Shown: positions 49,481-60,800 of the stretch, in pieces
How the letters are laid out: the number at the start of each line of letters is the position of its first letter
How positions within the stretch are numbered: position 1 is the stretch's first letter
DNA from: Erythrocercus mccallii
Lineage: Eukaryota; Chordata; Aves; Passeriformes; Dicruridae
DNA: 64,000 nucleotides
Reading direction: 5' to 3'
Assembly (NCBI GenBank): GCA_013397435.1
Contig: VZRG01001533.1
Location: forward strand, 25,798 to 89,797
Translations under genes and position numbers: made by a program
The notes under the pieces: generated by a model
Databases searched by the model: none
What the model saw: only the letters and a program-made list of their open reading frames with translations
What the model was told of the DNA's origin: nothing

Positions 49481-50445
49481 TTAAAGTGAAGATTCATATT
49501 GTAGCAACTCATATAAGAGAGGTCCATCTCTATACCTAATACCTACAGCTGTGGGGGTGACATATTGGAGGATGTTGATAGTTCTTCTTAACCTCCTGTC
49601 TACAAAATGAGCATCCCAGGCAGGATATCTTTTTCTTGGGATGTCAATCTTAATGAGAGGCCCCTCGGGGGGGTAGGGTCGCCCAGATGGAGTAGATGGT
49701 ACCATTGCTCTCACCTGGAAAACGGGCAAGCAAGTGTCAGCTGTGAGTTCCTCCTGTTGCTCCGTGACCGCTCTGGTGGGCGTAGCCTGGGCCCCCCGGT
49801 ACCCAGGGGTTTGAGGCGCCATGGGCTCAACATCGGGGGGCAAAGGAATGCCCCAGAGCAGCTCGGCGCAACAGGAGCTGGCAAAGATCTTAGCTCTTGG
49901 CCCCATGGGATGCAGCACACCATAATATAACAGCATCAAAGCTATCCCAGCAGCAAAGCTAAGAAAGACACAACACAGTGCTGGCACGGCATAGGAGTCA
50001 GTGGTGTCGGGATCTCTGTAAAAATACCAAAGGAGCGTCAAGGCAGCGTTCTCCGTCAGGACCACCGTGTAATACGCAAACATTCGGTATCGAGTCCGCC
50101 CTTCCTTGACATTAAACCAGCAGAAAATGTACACAATCCCTACCACCATGTTGAAGAGGATCTCCTCCCACTTAGACATGCAGAAATCTGTCCCACCATG
50201 GATGATCCAGAAAGCCATGGCACACCAATGGACCACTACAAAGATCCCAAAGTAGAGCTGGAAGATGGAAGCAAAGAGAGCAAAAGAAATAACTCGGGAT
50301 GAGATGGTGAAGAGGCGCCAGAAGAGATGGATGAGGGCCCCTCTGTAGCTCATACTCTTCTTGTCGTCCCTAGAGTCCCGAAGAAGCTTGTGATAGGAGG
50401 CTAGCACCCAAGCCAGGGACATCAGGGAGGCCACAGAGGACACAC
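49481..50445 (-). CDS. XKR6: XKR6 terminal coding exon (C-terminal half)
   Basis: This exon encodes the C-terminal ~320 residues of an XK-related multi-pass membrane protein. The XK/Kell-blood-group-related family includes the caspase-activated phospholipid scramblases XKR4, XKR8 and XKR9; scramblase activity of XKR6 itself is not well established. Numbering from the first in-frame Met, which lies in the intron, the exon starts within codon 6. Hydrophobic segments lie at about 9-23, 45-68, 69-88, 100-118, 125-147 and 157-184, followed by a cytosolic tail at 185-326. The paralog was identified from recalled family sequences. The loop DSRDDKKSMSYRG, the stretch FCMSKWEEILFNMVVGIVYI, the tail motif RKRYPAWDAHFVDRRLRRTI and the terminus LLYELLQYESSL fit XKR6; XKR4 ends EYETTL instead. 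The frame is intact and the stop (TAA) is at 49481-49483. The first two exon bases complete a split codon, so the upstream intron is phase 1. Earlier exons, which carry the N-terminus and first membrane segments, are outside the window. One exon encoding half of the protein is usual for this family. Confidence 0.96.
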
Positions 50446-50480
50446 CTGCCGGAAGACACACAGATCCACTGAGTTAGACA
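50446..50480 (-). other. XKR6: 3' splice site and branch point of the XKR6 last intron
   Basis: Read on the minus strand, the exon is preceded by CTTCCGGCAG, a standard AG acceptor at 50447-50446 with a short pyrimidine-rich run. A branch-point match TCTAACTC lies about 28 nt upstream, near 50474. The reading frame stays open through the acceptor for five more codons, but family similarity begins exactly at the AG (VSSVASLMSLAWVLA), which supports this boundary. Confidence 0.85.
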
Positions 50481-52289
50481 GGAGCTTTGGTGGAAAACAT
50501 CATCTGCTCACTAAATTATTGCATCTGGGGCAGGCTTGGGAGCCTGAAGGTTCAACTCACGTCAGGTTGTCCTTACAGTCTGGAGGAGAGAAATACAGAG
50601 ATATCAGTGTGGGAATTGGAAATGGTGCCATATTCAGGAGTTCTCTGACTCCTTGTCCTTATCTTCCTGAGCCACTGGATCGGCCACCCCACCCCAGCTG
50701 TTCCGGTAGGGAACAGCCTCTGTGCTCATCCTGACTGGATCCATATTTGAGAGTTTGAAGTCCAGATCCCATCTAAATGCTGAAGCCCAAGTGTGAAAGT
50801 TACTTTCTTGGAGAGCGGAATCTCTCTTGGAATGCACCACAGCAAGAGCAGGACACCTGTATTCCCTGCAACCGCGTGGATCCTTTTTTATTCTAAAACA
50901 CTTTTATTTAAGCAACATTCCCATTGATTCTGCCTTACCCAGGAATCCCCATTTGCATTTGCCTTTTGGAGAAACAAGATTTTTTGTCCCATGTATATCA
51001 ACGTATAAATCCGGGGAGCATTAAGACTTATCAATGCCCTCGAAAGAGTCCCAAAAGAAAGGATCTGATCTCTCCAGCAAATCCCCTGCCTTGTTTCCAG
51101 GATGGACCCAAGACCTAAACTGGAGGTAGCTCTTTCCCAGTTTTGTCTCCTGGCTGGAGCACAAACCCAAGTCACAGTCATGTCAGGGAGGGCACAGCCT
51201 GCACTGGGGTCATCTTCAGCTCCCAGCACATCCCCCTGAACCCTGACATGGGGCAAAACACCTCATGACAGTCCAAAGGGACCTGGTCTTATTCTCCACC
51301 CCAACCAACACTTAAACTATTTATTTCCTCCAGGAAATAAAATAGTGGCCCCACCACATTTGAGAGGCTTTAAAAAATATAATTCCATTGATTATCACAA
51401 GGGTAGATTGAACGACTCATGGAGCAAAACATCACAATAAAAATCGAGTGAGAGATTCCTGGGAAAAGAAAGAGCTCCTGGCAGTCTTTGCCCCCACTGC
51501 TGCTCACTGTTCTGCAGGTGAGAAAAAAGATGATGGACCAAAATCCATATTTGGGAAGCTCAATAATTTGGTAGCTATGGTTGGATTGGGCCTTAGCCAA
51601 AGATTTATCTGGGAACATCAGATAAAAGTCCAGAAGAAAAGCTGCTAATGGTTCCAAGTAAAACCATGAGAAATGCCCCTCCATCTCTGACGTGTAACTA
51701 ATAGGTCCAGAACTTATTTGGCTTTTACTTCTTTAAGAAAATCCAAGGAATATCTTGCTGCAGCGGCTCAGAGTTAAAAAGGTAACATGCCCAAAAAACC
51801 CTAAATTTCTTCTTCTCCTGTTTTCTTTTCTCTCTGCTCACGCCTGGCTTCACGAATAAGGTCCACAACTCCTCAGACCTCACTCTACAGAATTTATCTT
51901 GTTTGTGAGGAGCCCACCCCAGAGTGTGGCAGGGTTAGATTTCCCTCCTTCCAACCTATCCATGCCTGGAGGAGAGATGATGGAGAAGAAGGCCAGGAAG
52001 GATGGCAGACCAACTCTGCCTTCATTGGAATTCTAACTGCAAAGTCCACCAAAACCACACCTTTTCATCAGCTCTCGAGTTTCCCTCTGAATCCCTTGTC
52101 TTTGGGCTCAAATGCGCATTAGAATTTCAGACTGAATTTTGCAAAATAATGAACAGCAAAGCAGTGAGAGCAGTGGCCTTATCCAAGAAGGAAGCTTTAA
52201 GCCACTAGCTTTAAGGAAAACACAATTTCCCTCAAGTTTTAAGTTCTCACTAAGAAACACTTGCACATAGGGCTTGGGGATTCCAGCCA

Positions 52290-52664
52290 CAGACTCACAC
52301 AATGGTTGGAGTTGGAAGGAAGCCCTGGAGATCATCCAATCACTCTGCCAAGATAGGATCACCTGGAGCAGGTGGCACAGGAACACATCCAGGTGGGTTT
52401 GGAATGTCTCCAGAGAGGGAACTCCATGCTCTCCCTGGGCAGCTGTTGCAGTGCTCTGACACCCTCAGTGTAAAGAAGTTCTTTCTCATGCTGAGGTGGA
52501 ACTTCTCGTGGTTTATTTTATGGCCACTGCTCCTCATCCTATCACTGGGCACCTCTGCAAAGAGTCTGACACCATCCTCTGACACCCCTTGGGATTATAT
52601 GGATTATTGAGATCCCCTCTCAGTCTTCTCCAGACTGGACAGGCCCACCTCTCTCCCCATAATG
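52290..52664 (-). mobile_element. CR1 LINE fragment in the XKR6 intron
   Basis: The plus strand runs from GACTCACACAATGGTTGGAG through ttggaaggaagccctggagatc, agtgtaaagaagttctttct and ctccagactggacaggccc. This is antisense CR1 over about 375 bases, more diverged than the copies near 9.3 kb. The sense strand is minus, the same as the host gene. Confidence 0.8.
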
Positions 52665-54401
52665 GATGGAAACTTCTAAATATGAGCAGCCTCATACTCA
52701 AGCAGATGTAGATTAGATTCATTTCTAACCTACTAGATGAGTTCCATTTTTGGTAGACTTTATTAACAGTTTTGGAAGGATGAGTCATGCCACAAAGTTT
52801 TGTTATGTGTATAAGTACTGTTTGTTGCACTATCTCTTGGTTATTCAGTTTAAAAACTTTCCACGATTAGTAGGGAAAAAATATGTCATTTATTGTGTTA
52901 TTTTAGTGCTGTTTTACTAGAAACTTGTACAGCATTATCTGTACCTGTACAGGGAAACTCAAGCAGCACCAACCCACAGGAGACAGATGTGTCACCTTGG
53001 ATTAAAAATGTTTCTGTTGGGCTCATTTATTCTAGAAAAGAGAGGGGAATAAAATACACCCGAAACAATCCCCCAGTTTGCACATAAAGGCTTTACCTAA
53101 TGTTTTCAGGGCAGAACCCTCCACTAATCACAGCCTTTGCAGTAAATTGCACAGAGCTGGCTCAGAGGGTTGAGTCACTCGCACGGCACCCGGGCTGCTG
53201 ACAGTCATCTGAACGTCTCCTCCAGCCGGCAGAAAGAGGCAGACACCCCCAGAAAGTGATTCAGCCTGTCCTGACACCCGTGTGTGGGACAGGGAGGGGT
53301 TGACTCATGCTCCCAAGGTGTCTGACTCCATCCCTTGCCAGGAGAAGCGCGAGCACCGGCAGTCAGGCGGGATGAGATCCCCCCGTACAGAACAGCTCAT
53401 TGTCTCTTCATCTGCACCGAGATCTGAGGGAGGCAGTGAAGGATCTCTGGGCATTTTGGCATACTTTTTGCTGTTGTTTAAAAGTTCACAAGTCTTGTGT
53501 TGAATGTGAATTTTGGCACCCTGGTGATGAGCAGGATGTGGACCTGGGTGTAAGGGGGGAGATTTGTAGGTGGATGTCAGCAGGAACCACGGAATAGTGT
53601 AAAGACTTTTGCATCACTCTTAATTCCTGCTGTGTTGTCACAGAAGTTATTCCCCAACTCTTTCATACAGACCTAAATGACAGAGAACTTCTGTCATTTT
53701 GACCACAAGTTTCCCATTTCCAACTTTCCCTGTGAATTCTAGCTCGTGACATCTTCATACAATTTACAATTCTCACAGACTGTGAGATGAACTGTCCCTG
53801 TTTTTCCTCCCACCTTCTCCAGACCTTTTTTTCTAAGGAACTCTCTTCAATTATAACTGAAACAAAAAGTCCTAAAAAGTTGGATCACATGAGCAGTAAT
53901 CTTTTGTTTTGATTCTGACTCTTGCACGTGGTAACTGATGAACCTTTGTTTCAGCTCCCTTCCAAGGTTTGTTTATCAAAGGGATGAGGTTGGGTAAACA
54001 CTGAAGTCACTTCAAAAAAAGCCCACTCCCACTCTTCCCACACTGTTGTCAGTCTTGGGAGTGGAACACCCCCACCATGCACAAGCACATCTCTGTAGGC
54101 ATTCTCGAGCCAGGAGCAAATCAGCTCCTATGGGGCTGGGAGCCTTGAGGCTGCAGCTCTGTATCCCACCTTCCCACAATGAGCCAAACTGGCATGGATT
54201 GGGATTCTCCTCAAACCTCTCTGTCCTAGGAAGTGAGTGATGCATAGGACAAAGGCAGCACCATCAAAGAGTCAAGTCCCTGTGTCTTGAATGACACAGC
54301 ACAAGAAACAGTCCCTAGATTCCTTTAGGAATGAACCCTGAAGTCTTTGCAGCGAGACATCTGCTCACCTACATTCAGCACGGGGAGATAGAGCTCTATA
54401 A

Positions 54402-54490
54402 TGTCCCATTTGACAGATGAAGCACCAAGATTTGAAGGATTTACCCAAGATCTCATATAAAATCCAAGCTAAAACAGGGAATAGTTCTCC
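54402..54490 (-). mobile_element. MIR-like SINE fragment
   Basis: The plus strand shows TCCCATTTGACAGATGAAGC and then ttacccaagatctcatat, collinear with antisense MIR (ccattttacagatgagg and cttgcccaaggtcacac). Diverged and partial. Confidence 0.4.
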
Positions 54491-55354
54491 ACATCACAGT
54501 GCTCTTGACATTTCAGACAGGATTCAGCTCCTAATGTAGAGACTCACTCCAGGGTATCTGTGGTTAAATGCTGTCTCTTTGCTCAAAGGAGGATCAAAGC
54601 TTAGTGCAACCATCACAGGTGGGAATCCAGCAATGTTTGAGACACTTTAGGATATTCCAGACCACCACTGGCAGATGTGACAAACTTGCATACAGAGGAC
54701 AAGAACATTTCTGAACTGGGAGCTGGAGTGAAGGAAGGCACTCAGGGCATTCCCAATGACACCAGCTGAGACTCAAAAAAATTCTGCCTTTCTCAGGGGA
54801 ATTTGTGATCCCTCTTCAATGATAAACACATGTGGCATGGAGGCTGTGCAACAGGAAAGGGCACAGAGAGGTGAGAAAGCAGTGGGAAATAAGGCAGGTG
54901 TATAAAAGTTAAATTTCGGAGGATGTCTGACCAAGGAATAGATTCTCTGAGAAAGGGAAACAAGAGCTGTTGCTTTGGATCATGAAAACATGAGTGGACT
55001 TGAGTACAATGCAGGCAGTGATCTGACACCAGAGGAGAGGGCCCTGAACAACTCTGAGCTCAAGGGAAACTGCTGAAGCTCACAGGAACACCCTGAATTT
55101 CACCCTGGTTTGGTTTTCCTGCTCTGCTTCCTACCCATGGTCCAGAAAAAAAAAAAGTCATCTTAGATTTGTAAAAAGGCTCTTTGGAAGAAACCCCATC
55201 CACATGAAAAAATCAGAGCAATGACTTTAAATTGTCATTGCTGCTTTTAAAGCCTAGGAACAAAAACAGTGCAGGGAAACCCATCCTTGCCTATCTGGCC
55301 CATTCCTGCTATGCAGTGATGCAGGGTTTTACAACCAGTCTAATAGAAAAAAAT

Positions 55355-55385
55355 CACACACACACACACACACACATACACACAA
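55355..55385. repeat. (CA)n microsatellite
   Basis: About 15 CA units with one TA interruption. Confidence 0.95.
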
Positions 55386-56525
55386 ATGAGTATTTAAAAT
55401 TAACAATATACCCATTTTGGCCTTACTCAGTGTTGTCCAGCTGAGGAGAGAGGATTTTCACTAAGGGTAGGTACAGTTTTCGTCACAAACCCAGCTGCAG
55501 GTTTTTTGGTTGCCTATAATTTGGATGCAGCTGCTGTAGCACATTCCCCGAGTATTTCCTGCAGTGCCTGTCCCTTTAACGTTGAAAATGATGCCTAAAC
55601 AGTGCTCTATTTCTTTTTTGACATTAATTCTCCTTAAGACTCTACTAAAACAAAATGGGAAGATACCAACGTTTCTCCCGGGTGAGCGGGATGGAAAATA
55701 CTGAGCGTGACACGAAACCTTCCCTCAGCCCCTGTGCAGAGGCAGCTCTTGCTTAATGCCAAGTGCCACATTTCAGTTCATCCCCATCCCTTGCTGGCTG
55801 CTCAGGCCCCTGTGCTGTGAACCCTGTTATCCTGTTTTCCCCTTTGGGTGGCATGCTCTTCCCCGAAGCTCAGTAGGAGACGAGGAACAGGCTTTCATTT
55901 TGATGCACACAGAGTGAAAATGCATTTATACACAAAAGAGATCAAGCCAGATCCTGCTTTCATGACAACAGGGACTGAAAGTCACTCTCCCTTATTTTTT
56001 AATCTGATTTAATTTGTTTGTGTCATAGTAAGAGGGGTCAGAATCAGACCCCAGGTCTGATTTTCATTGTTTCCTGATGGATTTTGATGCTTGATCTTTC
56101 TTTATTCTTCCCCATCAGAGGAGGGAATGACTTGTGTATTTTTTCCTTTATTTTCCCTCTTCATTTGTCTCTTTCAACATGGAAAATTATGGAACATTGC
56201 CAGTACATACATAGTAAAGGGCTGCAGACCATTTTGCCATTCATTTTCCTCATTGGATATCAGGACATTTAAACAGTTTCTCCAGCGTGCCACCAGTCCA
56301 GTATGGCAGATAAGAACTATTCTATGCTGCAAAAGTCTGACCCAGGAATGGCCTCCTCACATTTATGTGACACCTTTGTGTTCTACTAAGAGCTGGAATT
56401 ACCAGGGATGAAAATCCAGATCTTGACACTGGGGAGACTGGGAAGAGACATCACACCAGTGTCCCGTCCTTTGCTCTTTTCTAAAGGAAAATATTTTAGT
56501 TTCATCAGGCAAGGGGGCAGTTTCA

Positions 56526-56605
56526 CATCCTCAGTCAGCAGTTTGGATGCAGCTGCTCCATATCAGGGGTGGGAGATTTTAGGAGTCAGGATGGGGCCAG
56601 CACTA
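56526..56605 (+). repeat. Unclassified 80-base repeat, copy B
   Basis: Inverted partner of 45194-45273. It lies inside the XKR6 intron, whereas copy A is downstream of the gene. The inner 16 bases TTTGGATGCAGCTGCT also recur at about 55520-55535. Confidence 0.8.
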
Positions 56606-57717
56606 CCCCAGTGCTCCCTCACTAGGGAGATCCTCTGGGACCTTCCTCCAAGGGGTTTCACATCTCCATTCTCCTGGATCCAGCTCACCTGGACACAGCA
56701 TCACCATTCCATAAGAAATGGAAAACTGCTAACAACTGGGAAAGGCAGGAAACAAAGGTAACCCCTTTCAGGGACAGATTTTCAAGCAGGTCTGGATAAC
56801 AAGGAAGTTTCTACCACCAAATCCCACTGGAATCCCACACAAGGCTTGTGTTGAGTTTCTGTACAGGATAGTCCATGTCCAAGCTGGTACAAGGAGAGCT
56901 CTTCCACATTACACCAGAGGCACATCCATGTTCCCAAACCTTTCACTGTGACGAAATCCATGCCAGGGCAACTCCACAAAAGCTTGCTGGCATGGAGAGC
57001 AGCCCTCCTGCCCCTTGACAGTTAAAGGCTGGCGCATGTCCTGAAATGCTGCTTCCTAAACCCTTTTCCTTTTGCTAAATTAAGATGTCCTTGGTGACCC
57101 CAGAAAAGCTGAATCCCTCCTTAGTTCCTCCCCCAGCCCGCGCCTCAGCGCTGCCTTGAGGAAGCGTCCACGGGGTCGCCAGGGATTGTGTTTCCAAAGG
57201 CCTTGCTCTCCTCCCCTTTCATCCTGCTGCCTTTCAGCTGTCCCCAGTGCCCCCTTTTCCCTGCTGCAGGAGGAGGTGACCGGCCACACTCATCTGATCT
57301 GTGCTCTCATTATCTCAGCTGCTTCTGTCGTGTCTCCTCCTATTCATGTCCTCTGTGAACTCGAGCACTCCAAACCAGCTCCAACCCTGCAGCCACTGAG
57401 TCTTGTAGCTCCTCCTGGATGCAAGCCAGACTCTGATCCTGCTGTGGGAGGCACGAGCACCCCGGGCCAAGCAGAGATGGGATAATCCACCCTCTGTTTG
57501 GGATTGTCCTTGAACAACCTCAGTGAAGTGTCAGTCTCCTGTTCAAAATGTTGGCCAGCGCCCACCACATCAGGATTGGCAAAGCTTCCCCACTGTTCTA
57601 AAACCCTCTGCATGAAGATGCCCTGTCCATCACACGCCTCAGTGTTTATTTGTGCTGTCTGAGACATGGGATGAGTTGTCTGGAAATGCCTCTGTCTCTC
57701 CATTGACTTTTCCTGGT

Positions 57718-57860
57718 GAATCATGGAATGGTTTGAGAGGGAAGAGTCCTTAAAACTCATCTCATTCCAACACCCTGCCATGGGTAGAGACACCTTCCAC
57801 TCTCCCAGGTTGCTCAGATCCCATCCAGCCTGGCCCTGAACACTTCCAAGGGTGGGGTTC
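57718..57860 (-). mobile_element. CR1 LINE 3' fragment in the XKR6 intron
   Basis: The plus strand shows AATCATGGAATGGTTTGAGA, then ctcatctcattccaacaccc, ccatgggtagagacacctt and ccctgaacacttccaaggg. This is a CR1 tail in antisense, 5'-truncated. Confidence 0.8.
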
Positions 57861-60800
57861 AAACTGAAATGACCGAAGAAGAACATGGTAAGGTGAACAG
57901 TAGGTAACAGTGGTTTGGCATCCACCAACTCCCCACAAGAGCTCAGAGGGGAACACTGAGTCTCAGCAAGGTGAAGAGAGGAGAAAGGAGGATTGCTGAA
58001 ACCTGTTCCTGGCTCCAGGATGAGCAGAATAGCCCACAGTGGCTCCTGCAGAGGAGAAGATGACAGACCAACATGATATGGGCATATTCAAGTGACACAA
58101 CACAATGAATTTATACCACTGAAGGCCAAACAGGTAAAACAAGCCCCCGACACCCTCCTGATATGTGAAGGGTGCCATGGTCAGTACGAGGACATCCTAG
58201 AACAGCCAGAGAGAGTCACCAACATCCTCAAATGGTAGCAGAAAGAAAACATCACATTTTTACATCATTGAGAAGAAAGCTGGTCTCAACAGACCTGTAT
58301 GTACACAGCCCTCATCGGCACGAAAATCCACTTTTTGCTTTCCATAACAGCCTTGCCCCTTTCCCAGGATGCTGACTGCAGATATCTCAGGTTTTACCTA
58401 TTTATGTAGGGAAAGAAGTTGCTGACACCTGTTCCAGAGCTGGAACATTTCTGGCAGCACTTAGGGGAAATCTCAGTCCCTGTATTAAGCAGAGGTCCAC
58501 AAACAAATCTCGACTCACTTGGCTAACTGGGGTCTTTGATCCTGCGTGGTGAATTGTCACCACAGACTGGCTCATAAAAACCATCAGAGAGGAGAAGGAC
58601 ACATGGGAAATGAACCTGGTGGTGGTGTGTGGACTCCAGATGAGGAACAGGATTATTTGTTGACGCTGAGCCCAGCTGGCAGAATCTGCCATGCCCATCC
58701 TGTTAGAATCCCTCAGGAGTTCTATGTAATATGCCCAATGGGAATGGTTCCTGGACTATGTGAATTTGTTTTCTCGTGCCTGGGAAAGCTTTGGGAAAGG
58801 GCTGGCAGGTAAAACTCTACCAGAGACCAATTTAGCACAATCACCTGAGTGCCAGTGCTTGGGCTCTAACATTGTTTGTGTTACAGTTTGACAAAATCTG
58901 ATCACAGTTCTCTCTTTATCACAACCATGGTCGTATAATCCCTTTCATCATGTTAAAAATAATGTGGAAGACCTTTGGCTCAACTCTTCAGCACCTGGAG
59001 ATGAAGCTTCTCATATTATCAGATTTTCCAGGCTGGGCAGAGTAAATTAGTCCAGGTGGCTGCTGTGTCTGGACAGCTCTGGGAGCCCAGGCAAGGCAGG
59101 TAGGGCTTAGGTAAAGTGTAATCCAGATGTGAGGACAGCTTTCTGCCAGAACAAAATGTTAGTTTAGCAGGACAAGATAATCCTTCCAGGAATTTGGTCT
59201 CAGCTATGGTTCCAAAATTATGCCTGAGGAAAATGTTAGTGTGAGTGCATTGCTAGAACTCGAGACAAATCCTGCCTTCTGCAGAGCAGCCTCTCCTGAA
59301 AAAACTCCACCCAGCCACCAGAGCCTCTGATGGGACTCTGATGATAGAGCCCAAGGAAATGACAACACATAAACTCACTTTCCAGGGGGAACAATGCATG
59401 ACCGATGTCTAAGAATTCCATTCAGGAATTTGGAGTGAGTTTGGTGATTTGACACGGTCCTAAAGAAGCTGGAGGCAGTCAGGGAACAGAGAGACACACA
59501 CAGCCTTACTTTTGGAGTTCTTATTGGTGTGACATAAATGATGTAAAAGTATTTATAACACAACACTATTTCATTTGAAATGGCTCCTCCATTTTGAAGC
59601 TTCCCCTAAATGTTAAGAAAATGGAATGGAAAGAATTCACTGTTTTCCTCTCAGCAAAAGCAGATTTTTTTTTGCTCATTGAAAGAACCCCCACTTCAGC
59701 AGATGCTACTTTGAGGATGTTCATGCAGAACAGTTCTTTCCTTTGTGATTTTTGGAACCAGAATTCTTATTAATCTTACTGATGGTGTTTTCAATGTCAG
59801 TGTGGGGCTGCATGGATGGTGTTTCCAATTAGAAGAGCTGCTGTTATCACTTAAATTGGGGTTCATGTGGACCAGTAACCCACATTGCAGCAGAAAGGAT
59901 TCAAGCACCAAAATCTCTCTAAGATCTTCCCACCACTCCCAAGTTTACTTTTTCCCGGTGCATCCTCTGGATATCATAATCCCACAAATCCCTGACTCTC
60001 AGGTGGGCAGGGATGTCACTGAAGCGGATAGAGACACCCAGAACCAACAGCCATGAGCCTCTCTGTCTTCTAATGACCCACAGACATGAAGGAGAGATGG
60101 TCTGCTCTGAGCTTGGTCTAAATCCCTCCAGGCACCAATCACCTGGGTTAATTCTGCATTAGAAATGTGCTGGGAAAGCAGCAGCCTGGATTTCCCGGAC
60201 ACAGATTAGCTTGTTTGGAAATAGAGCATGAGAACTGCTCTTCATGTCTATTTTTGTCAAAAGCTGCATGAATTGCCACTCTTTTCAGGCCGAGGTGCCC
60301 TCTGCACAGTCATCACTGTAATTATAAAGACTTTTGAGTTAAATCCCCGTTAATCTGAAGCCTTTACGTGCTGTCTCAGAATGACACTGAAAAAGATCCC
60401 CACCTGAGCCCCTAGAAGTGAACAGCCACAGATGAGAGGATGTGAAGCTCCTCGAGAGACCCCAAGAGGTTTCATTGGAAATGCTCCACCAGGATGTTCT
60501 GACAACACCTCCAGCAAGGACAGGATTTAACTCTGTGCAAGCAGACCAAAATCACTCTTTGTAGTCAATGTTAGAGGGCAGGGGAATCACACAACCCTGG
60601 CTCAACCTGACAGGAACACAACCATCTCTAGAATCTTCCATTGCTATTTCCTGCTGAGAACGTCATTTTTATCCCTTTGTTAATTAAAATAATCTTCCTA
60701 GAACAACAGGCACAAAACCCCCACCCTAAACATGGTTACTTCAACTGGTAAGAATAAGATGGCAAAATCCAAGAGGGGTTCTTCTTGGAGGAAAAAATCA

